A stretch of 5,997 bases of DNA from an uncultured Paracoccaceae bacterium. Its GTDB lineage: Bacteria; Pseudomonadota; Alphaproteobacteria; Rhodobacterales; Rhodobacteraceae. The notes beneath the pieces are model-generated. The model worked only from the letters and a program-made list of their open reading frames with translations. It had not been told where the DNA came from and did not search any database. The DNA is taken from assembly GCA_937900975.1 (NCBI GenBank), contig CALCPC010000903.1:1-5997 (forward strand), read 5' to 3'. The position numbers were made by a program, and so were the translations under genes. Below, one piece after another: positions 1-5,459 of the stretch (the stretch's first letter is position 1; each line of letters starts with the position of its first letter).

Positions 1-367
1 CACCATCGGCGCTGGGATCGGTCGGATAAGCGGTGTTGGCGCCAAGCGGCTGATTGAGGATCAGGGCGTAAGAAAAACGCGCGCCGATATCGCCTTTGAG
101 CGCAGCGCCGAAAGAGACATACTCCTCCAACAGATTGCCAGAGTTGCCGGCGATCGGGAAATCGACCGGGCTGCCAAGAAACGCGCCTGGCACCACACCG
201 TCATCGCCGCTGAGATCGGGCAGGACCACCTGGGTGCTGAATTCCAGATAGGTGCCGTCTTCGAAAAGCGGGCTGATGGACGGGATCGCCCGCTCTAACC
301 CTCCGGCGAACGCCGTCGAGGTTGTGGCCAGCAAGGCGCCAGCCACACCGAGAAATTTGGGGGTCAT
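1..367 (-). CDS. FadL/OMPP1-family outer membrane transport protein (N-terminal part)
   Basis: The gene reads leftwards from ATG at 367 and leaves the window still open, giving about 122 residues. The start is supported by a GGAGG Shine-Dalgarno at 373-377, five bases upstream. Residues 1-21 form a signal peptide (MTPKFLGVAGALLATTSTAFA, cut before GG). The mature start, with its LERAIPSISPLFEDGTYLEF stretch, and the later SYALILNQPLGANTAYP stretch resemble FadL-type proteins of Rhodobacteraceae. Family members are 14-strand outer-membrane barrels with an N-terminal plug that import long-chain fatty acids or other hydrophobic compounds. The substrate cannot be told from this fragment. The gene lies 152 bp downstream of ppa in the same direction, and that gap is large enough for its own promoter. 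The family call rests on N-terminal similarity only; the barrel lies outside the window. Confidence 0.82.
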   Translation of the reverse strand, partial: MTPKFLGVAGALLATTSTAFAGGLERAIPSISPLFEDGTYLEFSTQVVLPDLSGDDGVVPGAFLGSPVDFPIAGNSGNLLEEYVSFGAALKGDIGARFSYALILNQPLGANTAYPTDPSADG

Positions 368-519
368 GTCTTCCTCCGCGACGAGTTTATTTTTTTGTCA
401 CAAAGCGCGGAATTCGGAAGAATTGGAAGAAGGACGTGGCGTCAGCCCCGAAATTCGTGGCCGACCCTGGCCTTTTTGCGACGTCGCGGGCGCAGCGATT
501 TTCGGCACCCGCGCGCAAA
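368..519 (-). promoter_or_regulatory. Intergenic leader of the FadL-type gene
   Basis: This 152-bp gap between ppa and the porin gene must hold any independent porin promoter. An AT-rich patch (seven T at 390-396 on the plus strand, next to agttta at 384-389) stands out from the GC-rich surroundings just before the ribosome binding site. A -10-like TAAACT can be read there on the minus strand, with a poor -35 TTCCGC 17 bp away. It would start transcription inside the Shine-Dalgarno, so I do not call it a promoter. GGAAGAA occurs twice, at 416-422 and 425-431, nine bases apart, and could be a regulator site. Confidence 0.3.
485..513 (-). terminator. Possible hairpin terminator downstream of ppa
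   Basis: Seven bases after the ppa stop codon, cgcgggcgc (485-493) and gcacccgcg (505-513) can form a 9-bp stem with one G-U pair and an 11-base loop containing an A/T run. No T-tract follows in the ppa direction, so it is not a canonical intrinsic terminator. It could still end transcription or protect the 3' end. Confidence 0.35.
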
Positions 520-1056
520 TTACTTTTTCATCGCATCAAGTGAGGTCTGCAAAATTTCGCGCGCCTCGGCTTTGTCGCCCCAGCCGATCACCTTGACCCA
601 TTTGCCTTCCTCAAGGTCTTTGTAGTGTTCAAAGAAATGCTTGATCCGGTCGCGGGTTTTCTGGGGCACATCGTCCAGGTCTTGGATGCCGGCCTGGACC
701 GCATCGACCTTTACGACCTGCCCGGCGATCAGTTTGTCGTCCATGCCGCCATCGTCCTCCATCTTCAGAACGCCGACGGGGCGACAGCGGATCACGGATC
801 CCGGCATTAGCGCATAATCGTTCAGCACCATCACGTCAGTGGGGGCGCCATCGGCGTGCAGCGTGTTGGGCACGAAGCCGTAATTGCAGGGATAGAACAT
901 CGGAGTGTTGACCACCCGGTCGACAAAAATGGCGCCGCTGTCTTTGTCGATCTCGTATTTCACGGGTGCCCCGCCAGCGGCCCCGCCCGGGATTTCGATG
1001 ACGACATTGATGTCGTCGGGGGGATTTTTGCCAGCGGGGATCTTGTCGATATTCAT
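520..1056 (-). CDS. ppa: Inorganic pyrophosphatase, family I soluble type
   Basis: A 178-residue cytoplasmic enzyme, the usual bacterial family I length, that hydrolyses pyrophosphate to two phosphates and so drives nucleic-acid, protein and activated-sugar synthesis. By comparison with E. coli PPase from memory, the active-site residues appear as E21, K33, E35, R47, Y55 and Y59 (in FYPCNYGFVP), D69, D74, D101, D106, K108, Y145 and K146 (in HFFEHYKDLE). The signature D-x-D-P-x-D is altered: residues 69-74 read DGAPTD, so the position equal to E. coli D67 is Ala71 (codon GCC, 844-846). The segment LIAGQVVKVDAV after the metal site also differs from the usual VAVPH-type sequence. The start is supported by AGGAG seven bases before the ATG. 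The gene lies 72 bp downstream of the EamA gene on the same strand. The family call is secure; full activity is uncertain because of A71. Confidence 0.95.
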   Translation of the reverse strand: MNIDKIPAGKNPPDDINVVIEIPGGAAGGAPVKYEIDKDSGAIFVDRVVNTPMFYPCNYGFVPNTLHADGAPTDVMVLNDYALMPGSVIRCRPVGVLKMEDDGGMDDKLIAGQVVKVDAVQAGIQDLDDVPQKTRDRIKHFFEHYKDLEEGKWVKVIGWGDKAEAREILQTSLDAMKK

Positions 1057-1128
1057 TGCGGTCTCCTGCTTCGTGATGGATGTCGTTGCGGGGCGGTTAG
1101 CATGAATGCTGCGCCTGCGAAAGGTTTC

Positions 1129-2007
1129 TCAAGGCGTTCGGTGCGGGGGTCGACGCTCGGCCCGGATGTTGATGAAATTCGCCGACAGGACCAGCGCCGC
1201 GCCCAGAAAGATCGCCGCGCCGAGCCGTTCTTCGTAAAACAGAAATCCGATAAAGGCGGCCAGCGGCAGGCGCACAAACTCGAACGGGGCGACGATGGTC
1301 GCGGGGGCGAGGTGAAGCGCCGTCGTGATGCAATAGTGGCTGAGCAAGCCGCAGCACCCGATCAGGATCAAAAGCGGCAGCGTGTCGCCCGTGGGCAGCG
1401 CGACGCGACCATCGGCAAAGACCGCCACCGCGCCCATCATGGCCTGCATGATCGCCAGCCAAAACAGGATGGAGGTCGTGCTTTCGTGCCGCGCCAGGCC
1501 CTTGGTGGTCATATACGTCCCCGCAAAGGCCAGCGCGCAGGACGCCCCCGCCACGACGCCCCAGCTGATCGTCATCGCCTGGGGTTGGGCGACGATCAGA
1601 ACGCCCAGAAAGCCCAGCGTCGCAGCCCCGATGCGGGTGCCGGTCAGCCGCTCGCCCAAAAACAGGGGGGAGAGGAGGGCGACCCAGATCGGCGTGGTGA
1701 ATTCGAGCGCGAAAACCTGGGCCAACGGCAGCACGGTGACGGCATAAAACCAAAGGTTTTGACCCGCGAAGTGAAAGCTGTTGCGCAGGCCATGCAGACC
1801 AAGCCGGGTGGTTTGGATCTGGCCCAGCGTCCCGGCCAGCCCGCCGATGGCCAACACAATCACGATCCCGACGAGCGGGCGGAAGAAAAGGATTTCAAGC
1901 GTATCGTGATAGGGGCCGAGTGCACGCCCAGCCAACGCCATCGCCGTAAAGGACAGCACGGCGATCATCATCCATAGCGCCGCGCGAAGGGGGTTGTTGG
2001 GCGTCAT
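1129..2007 (-). CDS. DMT superfamily (EamA) transporter
   Basis: A 292-residue inner-membrane protein of about ten hydrophobic helices in two EamA repeats, the usual length for this exporter family. The duplicated design shows in the matching half-ends PLFLGERLTG (114-123) and FLFYEERLGA (255-264), each a helix end followed by Glu-Arg-Leu. RPLVG (43-47) and the PLAQVFALEFTTPIW region (94-108) are typical of EamA repeat 1, and APFEFVRLPLAAFIG (240-254) fills the same place in repeat 2. Relatives export amino acids, metabolites or drugs; the substrate cannot be predicted here. The ATG at 2007 is chosen because GGGGAGG precedes it and the first helix starts right after. The frame stays open for another 372 bases upstream, but that part is Pro/Arg-rich, has no membrane character and overlaps the divergent gene. 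It may be co-transcribed with ppa. Confidence 0.93.
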   Translation of the reverse strand: MTPNNPLRAALWMMIAVLSFTAMALAGRALGPYHDTLEILFFRPLVGIVIVLAIGGLAGTLGQIQTTRLGLHGLRNSFHFAGQNLWFYAVTVLPLAQVFALEFTTPIWVALLSPLFLGERLTGTRIGAATLGFLGVLIVAQPQAMTISWGVVAGASCALAFAGTYMTTKGLARHESTTSILFWLAIMQAMMGAVAVFADGRVALPTGDTLPLLILIGCCGLLSHYCITTALHLAPATIVAPFEFVRLPLAAFIGFLFYEERLGAAIFLGAALVLSANFINIRAERRPPHRTP

Positions 2008-2093
2008 GGCGCCTCCCCTAAAGTGTTCGCCGCCGGGCGCCAAGGCGTATTGCGCCCTATCTTCGTGCCCGCCCGTATGGCAAAGGCCTTGAT
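2008..2093. promoter_or_regulatory. Divergent promoter region
   Basis: This 86-bp spacer separates the leftward transporter from the rightward peptidase-like gene, so promoters in both directions are expected. For the leftward gene, TTGCCA (plus strand 2078-2083) and GATAGG (2056-2061), 16 bp apart, make a modest -35/-10 pair. An inverted repeat GGGCGC (2035-2040) and GCGCCC (2052-2057), with an 11-base centre, could be an operator. Rightwards, only a weak AAAGG at 2082-2085 serves as ribosome binding site. The promoter elements are a visual guess. Confidence 0.35.
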
Positions 2094-2744
2094 ATGCGCG
2101 GTCTTCTCCTCCTCGCCCTCCTGTGGACGCCGGTGCTGGCTGCGGCGGACCCGCTCGAGCGCCTTGTCGCCGTGGCTGAGGCCTATTTTCCAAAGATGCC
2201 GCCCGTGATCGTGGCGCGGGATATCGCCGGGCTTTGCGGGGGCGGCGGCGACAGCAATTCAAGCGTGCAGTATTGCGCGCGAAGCAATCGGATCCTGCGG
2301 GTGCCGGATTTGGCGGCGCGCGCCGGCTCGACCGCGGCGGCGGGGTATATGCTGGCGCATCTTTATGGGCATGCAGCACAGGTTCAGCACGGTGTGGCCG
2401 ATATTGCGCTGGCCCGGATCTTGACCGACCGGGCGCGGGAAGCCGCGTATCGGGGGATGGTGACCGGGCAGGTGGAGTGTATCGCGGGCGTTTTGCACGG
2501 GTTTGCGTTCGGGCGCGGCGCGGGCGATCCCGAAACCTGGTTCCGGGACGAGCCCTTTACTGGGGCGCATTGGGGCGCGGCGCCGCTGCGGAACGGCCCG
2601 CGTGTCAGCATCGGGTTGGCGGCGCGGGCGGCATGGTTTCGCCGAGGCCGCGATGCCGGTGATGTCGCGGCCTGCGATGCGGGTGTCTTTTCAGCGGAGC
2701 TTTTGGTGAAGGCCGCCGCCCGCGCGCGTTTTACGCCTCCGTAA
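2094..2744 (+). CDS. Secreted YpfJ-like zinc metallopeptidase homologue lacking the catalytic Glu
   Basis: A 216-residue protein with a signal peptide at residues 1-18 (MRGLLLLALLWTPVLAAA), so it is periplasmic or secreted. Three blocks in order match the neutral zinc metallopeptidase family (YpfJ type). AHLYGHAAQVQHG (88-100) sits where family members have AHExGHHVQ. GQVECIAGVLHG (125-136) matches QADCxAGV. GPRVSIGLAARAAWFRRGRD (168-187), with GD and C194 following, matches the C-terminal segment before WFKRGF-SGD-C. The two zinc-ligand histidines, H89 and H93, are kept, but the catalytic Glu is Leu90. E128 may be the third ligand. Four cysteines (48, 61, 129, 194) could pair in the periplasm. 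It is therefore probably an inactive or repurposed member. It is followed after 27 bp by another secreted-protein gene. The family call comes from remembered motifs, not a search. Confidence 0.72.
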   Translation: MRGLLLLALLWTPVLAAADPLERLVAVAEAYFPKMPPVIVARDIAGLCGGGGDSNSSVQYCARSNRILRVPDLAARAGSTAAAGYMLAHLYGHAAQVQHGVADIALARILTDRAREAAYRGMVTGQVECIAGVLHGFAFGRGAGDPETWFRDEPFTGAHWGAAPLRNGPRVSIGLAARAAWFRRGRDAGDVAACDAGVFSAELLVKAAARARFTPP

Positions 2745-2771
2745 CAGCCGCCGTGCTAGACGCGTTGCATC

Positions 2772-3197
2772 ATGCGGATTTGGCTCCTTCTCCTGGCGCC
2801 GGCAGCGTTTGCTCAGCCCGTGCCGCCGGCTTTGGGCGTGACGGCGCTGGCCGATTGCCTGTCGCGCGCGGCAGCGATGGACCAGCTTGACGGCGATTTG
2901 GATGCGCTCGCGGCGCGGGACCGGCTTTTGCGCGCCGCGGTGGATGAGCTGCGTTTGCGCCGCGCAACCTTGCGACCGACCGCGCAAATCGACGCTGGCG
3001 CGGCCGCGACCTATGCGGCCTATGGGGCAGAGCTTCGGGCGGCAGAGGCCACGGGCGCCGCTTTGGACAGCGAACGGCGCGAAACGCTGGAGGCGCGCCG
3101 CGCCCTGGCCCGCGACTATGCCGAGGTTTGCGCGGGGCGCAGCTATACCAAGGCTGACCGCGCCGCCGCCGAGGCGCTTTTGGCGGATCCCAACTGA
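2772..3197 (+). CDS. Small secreted helical protein with two cysteines, unknown function
   Basis: A 141-residue protein that I do not recognise. Residues 1-14 (MRIWLLLLAPAAFA, cut before Q) form a short signal peptide. The rest is rich in Ala, Arg, Leu, Glu and Asp. Two long amphipathic helical or coiled-coil stretches, about 35-68 and 84-118, are joined by a Thr/Pro/Ala linker. The only cysteines, C29 and C120, flank the two helices, so one disulfide could staple a helical hairpin. There is no membrane segment after the signal and no enzymatic motif. It starts 27 bp after the peptidase-like gene, probably in one operon, yet has no visible Shine-Dalgarno. The coding call rests on the signal peptide, the regular heptad-like composition and the placement. 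Confidence 0.72.
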   Translation: MRIWLLLLAPAAFAQPVPPALGVTALADCLSRAAAMDQLDGDLDALAARDRLLRAAVDELRLRRATLRPTAQIDAGAAATYAAYGAELRAAEATGAALDSERRETLEARRALARDYAEVCAGRSYTKADRAAAEALLADPN

Positions 3198-3281
3198 ACC
3201 CTTCGGCCCGCCAGCAAAGCGGGGCGCGCGCGGCCTCGGAATTAATGATGTCTTTACCAACTTGCACCCATCCTGAGCCCT

Positions 3282-3674
3282 ATGCGGCTTTTGGCTTTGA
3301 TCGGGTTCATACTGTCGCCAGTGCCCGTTTGGGCTTGGGGGGCGTTGCCTGCGATGGTTGGCACCTGTTGGGTCCAGCACCGGCACGCTGCCGGGGTTGA
3401 GGCAGAGATCGTGGATCTTCGGACCCATCTTTTAATCGTCCTGGCCCAACGGCGCACCGCGGCGATGCGGGTGAGCGTGTCCCAGCGCGCGGCCCCACGG
3501 GTTGGATATGCGCACGCCCTCGGCGAGCCCCGTGCCACAGGGACGGATCTTATGCTCATCCAGGTGTCGCGCCGGTTGGAGGCCGAGCTTGACCGCCGCC
3601 TCGCCCATCTTGCCCAATTGCGCGCCGAAATCGCTCCGTGGTGCAAACGCCCACTGCTGCGCGACCGCCGCTAG
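3282..3674 (+). CDS. Small secreted two-cysteine protein, possible distant paralogue of its neighbour
   Basis: A 130-residue protein that I do not recognise. Residues 1-18 (MRLLALIGFILSPVPVWA) form a signal peptide. The mature part is mainly helical (about 34-64 and 88-118) and has two cysteines, C29 and C121, 92 positions apart, against 91 in the upstream neighbour. The shared layout suggests a very diverged tandem copy, although the sequences themselves align poorly. The C-terminus is basic (CKRPLLRDRR). The gap to the upstream gene is 84 bp. No Shine-Dalgarno is visible before the ATG, which makes the start less certain. Codon use looks like that of the neighbouring genes but is slightly less GC-biased. 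An opposite-strand frame at 3254-3646 also exists and lacks any sensible features. Confidence 0.58.
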   Translation: MRLLALIGFILSPVPVWAWGALPAMVGTCWVQHRHAAGVEAEIVDLRTHLLIVLAQRRTAAMRVSVSQRAAPRVGYAHALGEPRATGTDLMLIQVSRRLEAELDRRLAHLAQLRAEIAPWCKRPLLRDRR

Positions 3675-4353
3675 TTTCCCGCGCTAAGGCAGCGTCCCAA
3701 CGGGCGGGCGACGCCGGGCCCGTCCCCGCGCCAAGGCCGGGTTTGCCCTTGGGCCGCATGCCCTTTGGCGCGCGCATCCCGCGGGGTTCGGGAAGGCCCC
3801 GCTGCAAAGCTTCGCCCGGGTCGGTTGGGTCCGGGCCCCGTTTGCGCGCGGCTGGGTTGCCCGGTGGATAGGCCCCAGCCAGGTGAGATCCAAGGCCCCT
3901 TCGGCGCGGTCTTTGGCCGGACGAGTGTCGCGATCCCTCAAGTTGGCCTTTGCCGCCCTGGGCCGAGCAACTAGCCAGGCTGAGAGCCGTTTGGATCGTT
4001 GCAGACGCTCAAACCCCGGGGTCTGGAAGCCTTGGTCGTGCCCCGCGCAACCGGCGCCGCCCCTATCGCGTGCCTCTGATCCGGAGCTTGGATCACACCA
4101 TCGGAAACGCCCTTTGCCCGGCCGACCACTTTGGTCACCTGCGCAAGGCGGCAACCGGTCCTGATCTGGCGCAGACATCGGGCTGGGCGGGGTTCGCGAC
4201 CGCTTTTGGCCCAATCGCCACCCGCTCCAAGGCTGCTAACACTTTTTCCGAAGCTTCGCGCCCGGCAAGCTGAGCGCGGTTTGCGGATGGTCGAAGCGGT
4301 AGCTGGCCTTCCGGATCGACCGGCGTGCCAGAGGCAACAGCGCGTGAAGATAC
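3675..4353. other. Long region without a supported gene
   Basis: About 680 bp between the small secreted-protein gene and the 3' end of the tRNA-Ser. Several frames stay open (for example 3684-4214 on the minus strand and 3950-4273 on the plus strand). Their products are Arg/Pro/Gly/Ser-rich, have no signal peptide, domain or credible ribosome binding site, and look like open frames that GC-rich DNA makes by chance. A short inverted repeat, GCCCGG (3814-3819) and CCGGGC (3831-3836), is present. I looked for the core sequences of RNase P RNA, SRP RNA and tmRNA on both strands and saw none. A decayed gene or an unrecognised small RNA remains possible. Confidence 0.5.
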
Positions 4354-4443
4354 TGGCGGATGGGGTGGGATTCGAACCCACGAAGGAGTTGCCCCCTTAC
4401 CGGTTTTCGAGACCGGCGCCTTCGACCACTCGGCCACCCATCC
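4354..4443 (-). tRNA. tRNA-Ser (anticodon CGA)
   Basis: On the minus strand the 7-bp acceptor stem GGATGGG/CCCATCC closes perfectly and is followed by discriminator G and an encoded CCA. The anticodon arm is CCGGT-CTCGAAA-ACCGG, giving anticodon CGA, which reads the serine codon UCG. The T arm is GTGGG-TTCGAAT-CCCAC. A long variable arm lies between the anticodon and T arms, as expected for class II serine tRNAs, and the D-arm has the serine-type GGCCGAGTGGTC start. The length is 90 nt with CCA. UCG is likely a frequent serine codon in a genome this GC-rich. The gene is divergent from the rplU operon. Confidence 0.97.
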
Positions 4444-4448
4444 TGACA

Positions 4449-4480
4449 GACGCGCCGGGGTCTGACGGCGCCGGCGCGTC
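4449..4480. repeat. Perfect 10-bp inverted repeat before the tRNA-Ser 5' end
   Basis: GACGCGCCGG (4449-4458) and CCGGCGCGTC (4471-4480) are exact reverse complements around a 12-base centre. The repeat ends five bases before the tRNA 5' end and lies just downstream of the likely tRNA promoter. It would form a strong hairpin in the precursor's 5' leader, or serve as a protein site. No T-tract follows on either strand, so it is not an obvious terminator. Confidence 0.7.
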
Positions 4481-4485
4481 GCGGT

Positions 4486-4514
4486 TGTGTAGGGGGCGGG
4501 TGCGCGGACGGCAA
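4486..4514 (-). promoter_or_regulatory. Putative tRNA-Ser promoter
   Basis: On the minus strand TTGCCG (plus-strand 4509-4514) and TACACA (4486-4491) are separated by exactly 17 bp and resemble sigma-70 -35 and -10 boxes. The predicted start, near 4479, would be at the edge of the inverted repeat and about 36 bases before the tRNA. The call is from spacing and match quality only. Confidence 0.45.
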
Positions 4515-4589
4515 GGAAAAAATCGGCCCGCGCGGCGCGGTCGGCGCACAGAGCAGCGATTGAGCGGGCACAGACGGGGCGAACACCCA

Positions 4590-4619
4590 TTGACAGGGAC
4601 ACTCAACCCGCGCATTAAG
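4590..4619 (+). promoter_or_regulatory. Putative rplU operon promoter
   Basis: A perfect -35 hexamer TTGACA (4590-4595) is followed after 18 bp by ATTAAG (4614-4619), a fair -10 box. It points to rplU and would give a leader of about 125 bases. A second -35-like TTGACC at 4636-4641 has no good -10 partner. This is the best promoter match in the region between the tRNA and rplU. Confidence 0.5.
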
Positions 4620-4664
4620 CAGCCTCCGCAGGGGTTTGACCCTGTTTTTACACGCATCCGACCA

Positions 4665-4703
4665 CGGTCGGGGACCGCTGTCCGAGGCGCCGCGTATGCG
4701 GCG
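4665..4703 (+). promoter_or_regulatory. Two hairpins in the rplU leader
   Basis: Two short perfect stems lie in the presumed 5' untranslated region. CGGTC (4665-4669) pairs with GACCG (4673-4677) around a 3-base loop. CGCCGC (4688-4693) pairs with GCGGCG (4698-4703) around GTAT. Ribosomal-protein operons often carry leader structures that bind one of their products, so an autoregulatory element is possible. Short GC stems also arise by chance in such DNA. Confidence 0.3.
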
Positions 4704-4751
4704 GAAACGATCGTCAGGATCTGCCACAGGACGCGAGATGGAGGGGCGCAG

Positions 4752-5066
4752 ATGTTTGCGGTCATGAAAACTGGGGGCAAGCAGTATAAAGTTGCCAAAG
4801 ACGACGTCGTGACGGTTGAGAAACTGGTCGCGCAAGTCGGAGAAACGGTTGAATTTGGTGAGGTTCTGATGCTCGGCGGCGAAACCGCGACCATCGGGAC
4901 GCCGCTGGTCGAAGGCGCCTTGGTCAAGGCGGAGGTTGTGGAGCAACTGCGCGGGCCGAAGACCATTTCCTTTGTCAAACGCCGGCGCAAGCACTCGTCG
5001 CAGCGCAAGCGTGGGCATCGCCAGCACCTCTCCAAGGTGCGCATAACCGATATCGTCAGCGCGTAA
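4752..5066 (+). CDS. rplU: 50S ribosomal protein L21
   Basis: A 104-residue protein of standard L21 length that binds 23S rRNA in the large subunit. The N-terminal [14 protein letters not shown] is the family hallmark, and the basic C-terminal part [20 protein letters not shown] (residues 75-94), ending in KVRITDI, is the rRNA-binding signature. The Shine-Dalgarno GGAGGGG (4740-4746) lies five bases before the ATG and fixes the start. The frame stays open far upstream, but that part runs through the tRNA gene in the opposite direction and is not coding. There is no long C-terminal extension of the kind some alphaproteobacterial L21 proteins carry. rpmA starts 14 bases after the stop, so the two are translated from one message. 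Confidence 0.98.
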   Translation: MFAVMKTGGKQYKVAKDDVVTVEKLVAQVGETVEFGEVLMLGGETATIGTPLVEGALVKAEVVEQLRGPKTISFVKRRRKHSSQRKRGHRQHLSKVRITDIVSA

Positions 5067-5080
5067 GAGGAGACGACGAG

Positions 5081-5350
5081 ATGGCACATAAAAAAGCAGG
5101 CGGTTCCTCGCGCAACGGCCGCGACAGCGCCGGACGGCGGCTGGGCGTGAAGAAATACGGCGGTGAGGCTGTTATCCCAGGCAACATCATCGTGCGCCAG
5201 CGCGGCACCAAATGGTGGCCCGGCGCCGGGGTCGGCATGGGCCGCGACCATACGATTTTTGCCGTGGCGGAAGGCCAGGTGACGTTCCACAAGGGCGTGA
5301 AGGGCCGCACGTTCATTTCTGTGCTGCCACGCGCGGAGGCTGCCGAGTAG
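5081..5350 (+). CDS. rpmA: 50S ribosomal protein L27
   Basis: An 89-residue L27 of the usual length. The N-terminal [20 protein letters not shown] (residues 1-20) is the conserved tail that reaches towards the peptidyl-transferase centre and the tRNA ends. It begins directly after Met, without the cleaved N-extension seen in Firmicutes. [15 protein letters not shown] (34-48), [10 protein letters not shown] (52-61) and [10 protein letters not shown] (74-83) are also family blocks. GAGGAGA lies upstream of the ATG. The gene is coupled to rplU by a 14-base spacer and followed by a strong intrinsic terminator. Confidence 0.98.
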   Translation: MAHKKAGGSSRNGRDSAGRRLGVKKYGGEAVIPGNIIVRQRGTKWWPGAGVGMGRDHTIFAVAEGQVTFHKGVKGRTFISVLPRAEAAE

Positions 5351-5377
5351 ACCGGGACCCATCCCGCACGATGCGGA

Positions 5378-5412
5378 GGCCCGGTCCTGGCGACCGGGCC
5401 TTTTTTGTTTTT
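5378..5412 (+). terminator. Intrinsic terminator after rpmA
   Basis: A perfect 9-bp stem GGCCCGGTC (5378-5386) and GACCGGGCC (5392-5400) with loop CTGGC is followed at once by TTTTTTGTTTTT. This is a textbook Rho-independent terminator, 28 bases after the rpmA stop. It should end or sharply lower transcription before the GNAT and obgE genes. Confidence 0.93.
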
Positions 5413-5459
5413 GCGCCAGAGACCGGGACGGTGCAGGGTCTGCCGAGAAGGAGATCAGG

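Noticed and set aside
384..412. TTCCGC-17-TAAACT as the porin promoter
   Set aside because: The predicted transcript would begin within the ribosome binding site, leaving no usable leader.
856..1977. A 373-residue plus-strand frame opposite ppa and the transporter
   Set aside because: Its product is low-complexity Gln/Arg/Asp/Gly-rich sequence with no family features, and both minus-strand genes are clearly real.
2008..2379. N-terminal extension of the EamA transporter to 416 residues
   Set aside because: The extra 124 residues are Pro/Arg-rich with no membrane helix, overlap the divergent peptidase-like gene, and the ATG at 2007 has a GGGGAGG ribosome binding site.
3181..3188. TGGCGGAT matching the tRNA-Ser 3' end, considered as an attachment-site copy
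   Set aside because: The match is only eight bases, stops at once, and lies inside a coding gene; no integrase is present.
3254..3646. A 130-residue minus-strand frame opposite the second small secreted protein
   Set aside because: It is Arg/Trp/Ser-rich with no signal peptide or ribosome binding site; the plus-strand frame has a clean signal peptide.
3684..4214. A 176-residue minus-strand frame in the gap next to the tRNA
   Set aside because: Composition resembles a chance frame in GC-rich DNA (Arg/Pro/Gly/Ser) and no motif or credible start is visible.
4131..4751. Upstream extension of rplU to 311 residues
   Set aside because: It reads antisense through the tRNA-Ser gene, and L21 normally begins at MFAV, which has its own Shine-Dalgarno.
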